Origin: Agelas oroides
Lineage: Eukaryota; Porifera; Demospongiae; Agelasida; Agelasidae
Assembly (NCBI GenBank): GCA_949130485.1
Contig: OX422184.1
Location: 20,352,824-20,416,823, forward strand
Reading direction: 5' to 3'
DNA length: 64,000 bases
The notes under the pieces: generated by a model
Databases searched by the model: none
What the model was told of the DNA's origin: nothing
What the model saw: the letters and a program-made list of their open reading frames with translations, nothing else
Part shown: one piece after another, positions 22,466 through 33,500 of the stretch
Layout: each line of letters starts with the position of its first letter
Numbering within the stretch: the first letter of the stretch is position 1
Made by a program: the position numbers and the translations under genes

Positions 22466-22756
22466 AAACACTTAGTTAAAATGACCACAAGTGGATGGTT
22501 ACTGCAGTTTCAGGGTTCATTGAACAGGTGAGTAGTATGGTTAAAGGAATTCCAAAACACCATTATCATCCATCAACCCCCTCATAATCCATCAAGCTTC
22601 AAAGAGCTAGCAGAGACACTTGTCTGCTAGCCAATATATACCAGTTCATATGCATCCATCTGCTGGCTATTGTCCAGTTCTGGAAGGATAATAGCCAGCA
22701 GATGGAAGCAATAGAAGCTTAGCAGTAGAAGGAACGGTTACTGGTTGGGTATTAAT
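22466..22756. other. Spacer between piggyBac gene and inverted-repeat block
   Basis: Contains a short inverted repeat around ATCCATCTGCTGGCTATTGT and ATAGCCAGCAGATGG (22653-22706). Nothing else was recognised. Confidence 0.5.
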
Positions 22757-25700
22757 TTAACCCTTTAAACCCTGAATTTTTTTCACTTACTAGTTTTAGC
22801 CTATACATGCCTTTAATGCACAGTATCTCCATTTCTGTCCAAGCTCTGATTCCAAAACTGAACCCAAGTCCACTTCCAGGTGGTGGTGAAGTCTTTCGGC
22901 GGAGGTTAACGAAAACATAAACATGGGTTACAGTCAGGACCAAGGTTACTCCTAGTTTCAGGGATAGGGTTTGCTTTAGGGCAATCTTGTTTGCCTAATT
23001 TTAGAAAGGGTTTAGTAGAACATTAATATATTCATGAACCCAAATTGCCACTCGATGGATGCATCTACATGCTCACTGTAGGTAGCATCCTAACCACCAA
23101 TGTATCTCAAACCAATCTATGTCAGCTTTGGTTCAGAGCTACTCTCAAAGTCAGGCTAGACTCATGTTTGTTGCTACTCTTGGAATGGACAACTTTGACT
23201 GCACCAAAATGAATGCACATCTCATAAAATTCACAGCTTGTCTACGGGGGGGGGGGGGGGGGGGGGGGGGCTCATTCACGAGTGGAAGCAAGCATTACTA
23301 GCCCCACCTCTCCCCCTTATGTCACTAAACAACTCACGGTTCTGTTCCCCACACAACTCCTCTGCAGCTTTATTTCAGCTGTTTAACTGCTGCTTCAACT
23401 CCTTTCATCGCGCCTTTCGTCTGCTTTCTCTTACACTCCAGTTCATCCAAATCTGGCATGAGCCTGCGCTTCTTTGCTGCCATAGTACCTGCTAAAATTT
23501 TCAACTGAAATGCCACCTTGAAAGTAGTACTTGAACTAGTTGGCTACGTCCTCACTAGCTGCTTCTGCCAAAATTTAGCTGAGAAGGGGTTAAAAAGGTT
23601 GTGTGCACAAAAAAACGTTCACAAAAAATTATGTGCTGGGTGTCCGTTCGCAAATCCGGGAGCAATGGCCGACTTGCATGATGACGTCACGTACGAGGGC
23701 TGGGGTAAAACTTCAACGGCGAATGTATGGGATAACTTGTGATCAACAGTAGCTGTTCGCTCTCTTTTTGCATGCATTGACCACAGCAGAATGTTCTATC
23801 ACCTGAATAGTTTCTAGGCGCTTCAGACGTTGCGCAACGTTTCGGCTAGCATGCAAAGCTATGGACGGCGCTCAAGAGTCCCAATTATAATCGTTACGAC
23901 TGCCCTTGCAGTTACCTCAAGTTAGAGTCAGCGTCAGCGATAACTTTCCTTGCTTGAATAGATCCTGTAGAAGGCGCAGAACCCGCTGCCCCGCCCACAT
24001 ATACATGCACTCCCCATGATTTAGCCATGGTTCAGCCACACTTTGCCATGCCATATTTTAGAGATATAATAAGACTAAAATTGTACATACAGAACAATTA
24101 ACGGTTTAACACTAATTGTGCAAGTTCAGCTGTGCTCTTTCTTGGACAGAAGAGCTCTTTGAGGATTGTCTCTTGGATCTGCACACAGCACAGTTCATGG
24201 TCGCCTAGCATCAATTTTTGGCCCTGTGAAAGTGTACGGAGGGAAGAGAGTCTACTCTCTGGTTACTCTCTCCAAGAAAAAGCTGCATACCCACATGAAG
24301 TACAACAGCATCCCAGCAGCTGGAACTTATTAAATCATACAAATTCAGCTGTATATCTGGCTTATTCATGCCTTTCCACCCACCCCATTGCACAAAACTG
24401 AAATATTAAACACAATATAGACAAAAAGGTGGCTTACAAACAGTTTGAAGACAGAGGTCTTAGCCGTTTTCCAGAAATAGTACAATGGGAGACATCATCA
24501 GCTGAACCGTCGGCGGCTTTCCAGTCAATTAACGCCACTCACCGTACGGTAATACAGCCATCGGAATCGCTTATGAGTACACCAACTCTTTGGGTAGCAA
24601 ATATTAGCGCATGGAGACGATCAGTCTTTCCGCGTAGCAAACTGATGGATCTTCTCAACACGCGTTTGGAACTTGTTCCCCATACATTCTCTATGGCCAG
24701 CTGCTGAACTCTCGTACGTGACGTCATCATGCAAGTCGGCCATTGCAACGTAGTACCAACGATATATTGCGCATTCTAGTTAAAGCCCAGCACACACCCT
24801 CACAAGGAGGCATTATGCTCTACTCACAGCAACTGACACTACAGCACTCTGCTAAACTTCTCTTTTTTTTTTTAAGGTGGCAGGGAACCCTGTGTTTTCA
24901 AGGTCAACAAACCTGGAATCCAAGCTGATAGAATTCTTTGTCTTTGTAAACTTTAAGTGCACAGTCCGTTTTGGGAGTCTTCATCCGTTCACTGTCCGTT
25001 AAATTGGGGATTTTCCCCATTTCCTGTCGGCATTGCCATCCAATAATCAGTTTATAATTAAGTTAGTTAAGATGTGGCCTGGCGGTACCCTTCATGTGGT
25101 GGTCGGAACTTTGAAGATAAGCTTAGATCGACTTAAAAAACAAAAAAAAAACAAAACAAAACAAAAAAAAGAAGGAGTTTAGTAGAGTGCTGTAGTGTCA
25201 GTAGCTGTGAGTAGTACGTAGTGCCTGCTTGTGAAAGCAAGCTTGCGTCTAGAAGCAGCAGAAAGGCCACAGTGGCCAAGACTGTACTCATTGGGCAGGC
25301 CCAGGTCTTGCGATCGTATGCCTAGCCTAGTTGGTGACCGTGGCCAGGTGCTTCGAGTGCTGGGCTGGGCTTTAACTAGAATACGCAATTTATCGTTGGT
25401 GCTACACTCTGGTACCCAAGGGAGCTGAACGGTGTTTGTGTGTGGAACAGAGCCGTGAGTTGTTTAGCGACATAAGGGGGAGAGGTGGGGCTAGTAATGC
25501 TTGCTTGCACTCGTGAATGAGCCCCTCCCGTAGACAAGCTGTGAATTTTTTGAAACGTGCATTCATTTTGGCGCAGTCAAAGTTGTCCATTCCAAGAGTA
25601 GTGAGAAACATGAGTCTAGCCTGACTTTGGGAGTAGCTCTGAACAAAAGCTGGCACAGACTGATTTGAGATACATTGGTGGTTAGGACGCTACCTACAGT

Positions 25701-26469
25701 GAGCGTGTAGATGCGTCCATCGAGTGGCAATTTTGGTTCATGAATATATTAATGAGCTACTAAAACCCTTTTTTAAAATTAGGGAAAGCAAGATTGCCCT
25801 AAACCAAACCCTAACCCTGAAACTAGGAGTAACACTGGTCCTGACTGTAACCCAGGTTTATGTTTTCGTTAACCTCCGCCGAGTGACTTCCCCCGCCACC
25901 TTAAAGTCGATCTAAGCTTATCTTCAAAGTTCTGACCACCACATGAGGGGTTCCACAAGGCCACATCTTAACTAACTTAATTAAAAACTGATTATTGGAT
26001 GCCAATGCCGACAGGAAATGGGGAAATCCCCAATTTTACAGACAGTGAATGGATGAAGACTCCCAAAACTGACTATTCACTACGAGAAAAGGAAGTCTAT
26101 CAGCTTGGATTCCAGGTTTGTCGACCTTGAAAGTACAGGGTTCCCTGCCACCGCCCACCCATTAACGTGCATGCAATATTCAGCACTCTCAGTTGTCAAA
26201 CACCTGCTCAGAGCCCAAGCAGCCTTCCCTGCCAGAAACGAACCCCCTACAAGGAGAGAGTGGCATTTTCTAAGCCTGTCCATGCTACCAGGGTGGGGAT
26301 TGGCCCACCCGGTCCCAACCATGGCGCTTTTGCAGCCAAGCCTAGCAGCCACCATGTGCATGTCACCCTGTGGGTGGACCCTACCCACCTCCTCCTGTCC
26401 CACCCCTTCTGCTGACGCAGAACCCGCGCAGTGTGCAGTATGATGTAAGTATAGGGTTTAAAGGGTTAA
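22757..26469. mobile_element. Block with piggyBac-type ends and nested inverted repeats
   Basis: The left end reads TTAACCCTTTAAACCCT (22757-22773) and the right end is its complement, AGGGTTTAAAGGGTTAA (26453-26469). TTAA followed by CCC is the usual terminus and target of piggyBac elements. Inside are three pairs of inverted arms: A 22880-23362 with 25437-25900, C 24757-24862 with 25168-25413, and D 24874-25137 with 25901-26152, plus the TIR pair at 23662 and 24711. The arms are interleaved (A, C, D, C', A', D'), so they cannot come from one simple palindrome. No transposase remains inside. A 25-base G run lies at 23246-23270. Confidence 0.75.
23662..24746. mobile_element. 1.1-kb element with 36-bp perfect TIRs
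   Basis: The inverted ends (23662-23697 and 24711-24746) begin GCAATGGCCGACTTGCATGA and are identical over about 36 bp. Each contains TGACGTCA, the CREB/ATF-type palindrome. No flanking duplication was found. The interior has no recognisable gene. Confidence 0.7.
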
Positions 26470-26741
26470 ATACCTACCATGATCAAAAGTAACTCACCTT
26501 TAGTGCTATCACCGTCTTCGATGGACGTAGCTTCATGTTCTTGGCACCAATGGGTAGTCCTGGAAACGCGCGTCACCTTTGTAATACTTGCCCTCCAGCG
26601 ATCTTGTATCGCTACAAAGAGTTTTTTTGTCACGCTGTTATGAAACTATTTCCACGTTAAGATTAATTCTGCTACCATAATAACGCGGCACGCGGTAAAT
26701 GTCGCATGTGATCGGTAATCTTTGTCCTGTACCTCCATTCC

Positions 26742-27077
26742 TAGTCTCGAACCCAGACCCCCATCCAAAGAGGAAAGAGGGGTCTGGCGAATATAGTACA
26801 ACATTTTTGTATCTCCACGGAATTTCGGCGGCACAATCTGATTGGCTGATGTTCCAATTATCTCATCTGTACTGGGCTTCCTTACTGCAAACCACTTATC
26901 ACACCTTTACAGACCTACTTAGCACACCTCCGATTTACTGAAGCCCAGCAAGAGACTTCAATTTCAAAGACTTAGCTTTTAGCAGAATCTATAGCAACAG
27001 CTAGCCTATGATGTGAGGATGTACTATATTCGCCAGACCGCTTTTTCCTCTTTGGAGGGGGGTCTGCATTGAGACTA
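26742..27077. mobile_element. MULE-like MITE with perfect 9-bp TSD
   Basis: Inverted ends of about 65 bp start TAGTCTCGAACCCAGACCCC on the left and TAGTCTCAATGCAGACCCCC on the right (read inward), both continuing to CCAAAGAGGAAA and GTCTGGCGAATATAGTACA. CTCCATTCC flanks both sides exactly (26733-26741 and 27078-27086). No coding capacity. Confidence 0.88.
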
Positions 27078-27086
27078 CTCCATTCC

Positions 27087-27784
27087 CTTCATAAGTTAAA
27101 CACCCAAGGCAACATGTGACCACATGGACAAGACAGCACATACTCCATTGGACTAACCCTTCATTTAGATTAATTACAGGTGACTTAAACATTCCCCAAT
27201 GTAAGGAGTATAGAGAAAGTTAATCACTAACCTTTTAAATCTGATTTAAATGACCCTCATGTATTGCACAATGGGACAAGTGAGGGACAGGTGACTTATA
27301 TGTTTCCCATGTGCTAGCTACATGTGGGATGTTTTCCATGTGTTCCACATGTATTATTTTGTAAGACCTACCCCAGGGGATCGAATATTGCATTAAACAG
27401 TGCTGAGCAGTTGGCATCACTGAGACTTCACACCACCAGCAGTGGCAAGAAGCAGCTGAAAATGAGTGGATTTATATGTGTACTCTTCTATACCACAAAG
27501 AAAAGGAATTGTCATGAGAAAACAAGTAGTTTGAGTTCTAAGCTTACTGTAGATAGCTGATCATTGTCCTAGCCTACATAGTAGTGTAGACAATCTATGC
27601 TGAAACTGTAGACCACATCACATTGGAAGTCAAGCACTCAACACAGAGGCCATTGCTGGAGTGTTAGCAGAGTGGCATGATTGCAATGTGCAGCAATGGT
27701 TTGGGAGGGTCAGACGGGGAACAGTATGGGTCAGGAGCATTTCTTGCTGAACTGTTCACTATGTCCTTAGACATTCTCGTACAT
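27087..27784. other. Non-coding spacer
   Basis: No feature recognised apart from short ORFs without codon structure. Confidence 0.5.
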
Positions 27785-27873
27785 TTACTCCTCTCTGTCC
27801 TTGCCATCCTGAGTGCCAGTTGCTGTTGACTTGGGCTTCAAGTCATTGTAGGTAACTGATTCACGATACTTGG
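27785..27873 (-). CDS. Candidate terminal exon, cytoplasmic tail with ITIM-like motif
   Basis: A minus-strand exon opens after a good AATTCAG acceptor in phase 1 and encodes 28 residues ending in TAA. They include SVTYNDLKPKS and a hydrophilic end (GTQDGKDREE). VTYNDL fits the V-x-Y-x-x-L immunoreceptor tyrosine-based inhibitory pattern. The phase-1 acceptor is the same class as the donor of the CCP exon at 30563, on the same strand 2.7 kb upstream. It could therefore be the tail of that receptor, with a transmembrane exon not found between. The exon is short, so chance remains possible. Confidence 0.35.
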
Positions 27874-29328
27874 CTGAATTTGAGTTTATCAGGCAACACA
27901 ACTCCTTAAATACCAATGGCATCTTTCCAAGAATTTCTACAGAAGGTGTCAAAACCCCAAAATGGTACAGCAAGCTCACTAGCTTGCACTGGCTAGCTTC
28001 TTCACTTAGTTTGTACTGTAAGGGGATACAAAATTTCCTAGGGGTATATTTTGGGGTACTGTATATCCTAAGGATATTTCATACGGGGGTACAAAATACC
28101 CTAGGATATTACTTATGTACGGGGATACAAAAAACCAGGGATGCCAAATATCCTATGACTCTAGCACAATAAACAGATCATTCCCGCTTAGCAATTCACT
28201 TCAATATACCAAACTCCAGATGATAAAGTCAATCCCTTTGTACATCCAAGGACAGGCTGTATGTCTTGAGGCAATTGGTGACACAAGCTTCAATCATCCT
28301 GCTGCCCTGGCTCCTGCATGCATGTCTGGTACGTAAGCGTGTGCTACTTATTACAGAGAAACTTATTACTTGTACACTTAGCATTGATTGTTTAGTGCTT
28401 GTGATTGAGTTTGAGTACGTATCGCTGACAAATTCACAAATGTTTGTAATCACGACCATCTTTTGCTATATCTTCCAGCAGACTTGTTCACTCCTCGTTG
28501 CTACAAGCTGGATCTGGAGCACTCTGCTTGAAAATACCCTTACCAAGTGAGTACATAAAATGTTTCAATATCTCTAGCCACATTAAAAATAGGCTAGATG
28601 TAATACCTGGTGACCACATTCAGAAATAGCAACACATGCACATATATAAGAACCGACAAAATGAGCCTTTCTGCTAAGTGTGTGCATGATTATATTTTTC
28701 CATTACATGGTCTATATACTATAAAAGTACAATAATCAGCAACTTAATTAATTTTATTCCTTCACAGATCAATTGAACACATATGAACTGATCGCCATGA
28801 GTGCTACCGTAAGTAGTTATATATAACCCTATGGGAGTTCTGTTTAAACCAGTGAAATGACACTCCTTTACATGTAAGTGTAAAAGTAACACCCTTTTTT
28901 TAATAGTGTTCTGGAGTAGTTTGAGACGTCCAAGATGTAATGAGATCATTGAAAGGTGCTTCATTGGAAACTTGAGACTTTACACCACCACCTAGGGGGA
29001 ACATTACAGGAAATAACACAAAATGCCTTTAAAATACTTGAATTTTGTTATTGTTAACTAAGGAATGTCAGTTCAGCCTCACTACATTACCTCCTTCAGC
29101 CTGTGAAAATGAAGACCTTCTCATATCTTCAGTATCACATCTGCATTGTGTGTTCACTGCACTCCTACACTCCTGCATCAAGGTTCACTGACAAAGCAGA
29201 TTTAATTAATGTTTGCACTTGTGCACTGGGGTTATCATTGGGCATGGGTTCAAATGGTAACAGTGGTGCCCACAAAGGTCACACTCAGGCATGGACTCTG
29301 CATAGTCATGAACGTCCCATGTCATCCA
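27874..29328. other. Mostly non-coding; weak plus-strand splice signals
   Basis: Plus-strand candidates with splice-like borders exist: ATG near 28220 to a donor at 28328 (SFNHPAALAPACMS), and segments after CTTCCAG at 28480 and after TTCACAG at 28768. They do not join into a convincing gene. A degenerate GGGGATACAAAAT-type repeat lies at 28020-28135. Confidence 0.35.
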
Positions 29329-29556
29329 AGCAGTACTCCAGTACCAGTTACAGCAGTACTCCAGTACCAGTTACTGCAGTACTCCAGTACCAGTTACTGC
29401 AGTACTCCAGTACCAGTTACTGCAGTACTCCAGTACCAGTTACTGCAGTACTCCAGTACCAGTTACTGCAGTACTCCAGTACCAGTTACAACAGTACTCC
29501 AGTACCAGTTACTGCAGTACTCCAGTACCAGTTACAACAGTACTCCAGTACCAGTG
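29329..29556 (+). repeat. Minisatellite, 23-bp unit, about 10 copies
   Basis: Near-identical units start TGCAGTACTCCAGTACC and end AGTTAC; variants begin AGC or AAC. Because 23 is not a multiple of three, the frame rotates each unit, and all three forward frames stay open through the array. That explains long but meaningless ORFs here. Confidence 0.92.
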
Positions 29557-29659
29557 TCTACTGTGACATAACACAACACAACCCTGCATGAGGCTTGATG
29601 GTATTTACTATTGGCGGCAGTAGGTGTTATGAATAATTATGCTGAGAAATTCACGAAAA

Positions 29660-29745
29660 CTATTCTGGGATCCAGCTGGAATTTGAACCCAAGACCTTCT
29701 GAATACATGTAGTCCAGCGCTCTTACAACTAAGCCACTTGGACCC
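29660..29745 (-). repeat. tRNA-derived SINE copy, degenerate
   Basis: The minus strand carries GTGGCTTAGTTG, AAGAGCGCTGGA and GGGTTCAAATTCCAGC in tRNA order, with a 9-nt anticodon loop. The tail matches the copy at 1402-1630. Confidence 0.6.
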
Positions 29746-29806
29746 CTGGCAGAGAGGCAGAAATCTGTATGCAGTATTTGTAGCATTAAAAAACTAGTTG
29801 AATGTT

Positions 29807-30373
29807 CAGTGGCGGATCCAGAGGGGGTTCCATGGGTTCCATGGAACCCCTCTTTTGAAGGGCTGCCTTCGAAAATACTATGCGCAAACGTACTACGTAC
29901 ACTACGCTCACACTGGAGCTACGCACTTCAGCTTCAACAGTAGCAATAACGCACGTGTGTCAACTCCTGTATCAAGAATTCGACGCGCGCATGGCCTATA
30001 CGTGCACGTTATACTACCAGAAGCTTATTCATGCATTGCTCCCTCTGCAGCTAGGGATGGCGATATGCTATCGGTATGAGAGCGCTTATTTTCCCGCGTC
30101 TTACGCGGATAACCAGCTGCTTTGCAGCCTCTGCGGCCCGAAGCGGAGTCACGCCTTTAATTCTGCGGGCTTCAAACACAACAACCAGGTTTAGCAGTAG
30201 GTCGTCCAACTTTTGCAATTTCACCCCAAGAATACACCAGAAACGATCTCAGAAGGTCAGAAATCCAAAATTTTCCTGTGGGGGCATGCCCCCCAGCACC
30301 CCTAGCATGCGCCCTACGCGCGCTTTAATCGCATACTGGAACCCCCCTTTTCAAAATTCTAGACCCGCCACTG
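29807..30373. mobile_element. Non-autonomous element with CAGTGGCGG ends
   Basis: Inverted ends CAGTGGCGGATCCAGAG and CAGTGGCGGGTCTAGAA (read inward) bound 567 bp. ATGTT lies directly outside both ends (29802-29806 and 30374-30378). The termini look hAT-like, but a 5-bp duplication is not the usual 8 bp for hAT, so the superfamily is open. The interior contains the dispersed block GGGGGCATGCCCCCCAGC (30280). Confidence 0.7.
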
Positions 30374-30562
30374 ATGTTGACTGATCAATGATAAGAGAGT
30401 CTTCTGCCATGGCATCACCATGTACTTTGAGATGTGCAATTTTGTGTATGTTGTAACCGCAGGTCTTGGCAACATGCTGGTGTGATTCTTGGGGAGAAAC
30501 ACTTTTGCTACAGAGGGTTTTATCATTTGCTGTTTTGTTTGCTGTCAGTCGCTACCACATAC

Positions 30563-33500
30563 CAACAGTGCAGTTCATATCAGCAGGGTTTGGACTCCAC
30601 CCATTCTCAGTACACACTGCTCTCATCCTCCCCTCTGGAACCAGACCTGGGTCACAACTGTAGAACACCTCTGAACCATTAGTTGTATTGGTGTAGCTCT
30701 CCAGAGTTCCATTCTGTGGGGCAACTGGGGGACCACAGTCTCCTGAAAGGTGGTGAATTTGCTTGAGACATCATGCAAAACATTCCCATATTGAACCTAT
30801 AAAATTATTATCATATGATATTGAGCCACAGTGAACCAAAAGAAGAGCAACTAAGATGCAACGGAAAAAGGTCATTTCATATACTATGCTTCTACTATTA
30901 ATGGTGTGATGAGTACAATGCTCTACAAAGGTCGGTACTGAACTGAAACCGAAAAATGGAACCTGGTGCAAATGGAGCTCTGGAAGTCTTGTAAATCATT
31001 CTACTTGTTCACTGCTCCTCTCGATAATCAAACTAGTTACTCAGAAAACATAAAAACACGACAGAAAGGAAGCAGGACGAGCTATGAGGTTGCCACTCTT
31101 CCTATTCCTTCATGGGTGAGGAAGTATTTTTAAACTTTTAAGCAGTTGCCCCCAAGAATTGAGAGATGGTTTCTACCTAGGGTTTTGGCTGCTTTTAAAG
31201 TACTGGAGATATTGAGAGAAATCCAGACCCAAAGTACAAGGTGCTCTGTGCTGTCTGTGCAAAGCCAGTGACAGGTGTACAGCAGGGCATTGAGCACTTG
31301 AGGTGTAAAGAATGGATGCATGCCAAGTGCTGTGGAGTATTAATCTGCCATATTATGCCCCACTACCCCTAGGGCAATAGTGGGGCAAGGTGGATAATTG
31401 ACTAGTTAAATGTCAATTGCCCCTAATATCGGGCAGACCCTGTAATCAAATCCCGTCAAAGTGTGTGGAAGATTATAAGGGAATATACTGCATATAGTTT
31501 AACTATGCAGTATATCAACATTGCCATACTCTAGGCATCATCAGAGGTAATCACATTCCCAACTAGAGGAGCAGGCCCTTCAGTCAAAACCGCACATAAT
31601 ACCTGTCATTTGCCCTGGTGGGGGGTTACGTGGGGCATAAAGCTCATGAGGTAACATTAGATAGTTGAGAATGAAGATGAGATGTGGTAATATTTGAGAA
31701 GAGAGTTCTCTTCTGTACACTTCTAACTAACTAACACTTTATTCTTTGGTCCTTATAGGTACAGCCCCAAGGCAAATTGAGGTACCAAAAATTGAAATGG
31801 TTGTCAAATTAGCAATTCTCATGTTTGCAATCCAATCCTTGCCCTAAAAATGTATATTTAGACACCAAGATCAGGATTCTAAGTGGACTGGAGGCTGAAA
31901 TATTGATATTCTGTTGGCCATTTTCGAAAATGACTGCCACTGAGGTCAATGGGCAAATCTGTGATGTCCCTATAGCTAAAATTGTTATTTATTTGTTCTT
32001 ACTATATACCAATCTCATGCTTTTATTATCAAATGAGCAATTTTTACACCAATCTATATACCTGACTACTATATTGATACAAGCTTCAAATAGCTTCCAT
32101 AGCACTAGTCCCAATCAGCTAGATCTGGATACCATTTGTAAGTGGTCTACTAGCCTCGCTTCCATTGAACGTCACTGTCCAAGCACATTTGGTAGCAGCT
32201 ATATACTCCATTTATTCATGGGGACTAGCAGATGAATGTGGAACGCCTGCATAAGTGCTTTGAGGTGCACTAAGTTCACAACATCTGGTGCCCATGACGT
32301 AATTGCAATTACTTCATCGCAGAAGAATGACCTTTGTACTGAAGAGCTAAAGATATACCCTTGGAAACTGTCTCAACCAACAGAAGTGGGATCTGCATTT
32401 GACACTTGAGGGTTATTAAGCATTTAAAAACCTCACTTCCGTGCCTCCACCTCCAACTTTGTTGCTTGATGAAGTAATTTGTGATGTGAATTGCACCACA
32501 TAGCTAGTCACATAATGTCTCAGATACAGCACCTTTGATGTAGCAAAGGTCAATGCCACAGTTGATCTGAAATCTTTTTGCCCAAGAGGCAACTATGTAA
32601 ATGTTCAAAACCAATTCTAACAAAATAACTTCTCTAACAGTGTCAAGTTTTTGTAGAACACCTACAAGTCTGAAGTTTAGGTTGTTTTCACTGTATGCAG
32701 GCTCACATGCAGTGCCTCTGAGTTAACTATAGCTTAGTATGCCAAATGTGACGTAAAATAGTTGTTTGATCCGGATCTATCCATGCAACATGCCACAAAA
32801 CTTGATTATGAACTATTGTAGCAGGCAATATTGATCTATCGCATGACTCTAGAAAAAAACCCCAGCCCAGTGGAGTGTGAACATCTCTTGTATAACTACA
32901 GTGACCTCAACACTCGCCACTGGGGCAGATGACCAGCCACAGCTAATCCAAAGAATTATGAAGGCCTTAGGCATGGCTAATTTGTTTCCACTCCCTTTAT
33001 TTAATTCTGTACAGTTCATGTGTGGGAGAAAGACTGAAAATGAGGATCACCCTGTTAGGATAATGTTTGGTGTTCATTCATTCTGCAGCTGCTTTATATA
33101 TGGAGAGTCTACAGGCTACAACTCCACTTAAAAAATTACCTGCTGTACAGTAAACAGCCACATCTTCAAAATGAGCACAGTTATGAGCCCCATATGAGTT
33201 TCTTGAGCAGGAGGTCAGCCTTAATTCTGTACCAGTGCAACTGACATCGTCCAACCAAATTGTTCCAGTTCCTGTCCCAAACCTGCAGAAAGACGGTCAT
33301 CAGGCCTGGATGGCAACATTTCGAAATTCTCAGAATTTACTGCATGGAGTTGTTCTGCGCTTTTAACCCTACACATGCATGCTAGTTATAATTGTATGGT
33401 TGTTTTTGCTGACCATTTGTGTACTTCATTTTGAAATATTACGTAAACCGTTATAAACCTCTGTTCATCTGTCTGTCCAGTACATTTAGTTACAAGGTTT

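Noticed and set aside
29103-29591. 162-residue Tyr/Ser/Thr-rich ORF
   Set aside because: Produced by the 23-bp minisatellite; no splice or codon support, and the flanks have no domain.
31825-32235. 136-residue plus-strand ORF
   Set aside because: AT-rich with no recognisable motif; it lies in an intron of the minus-strand SRCR gene.
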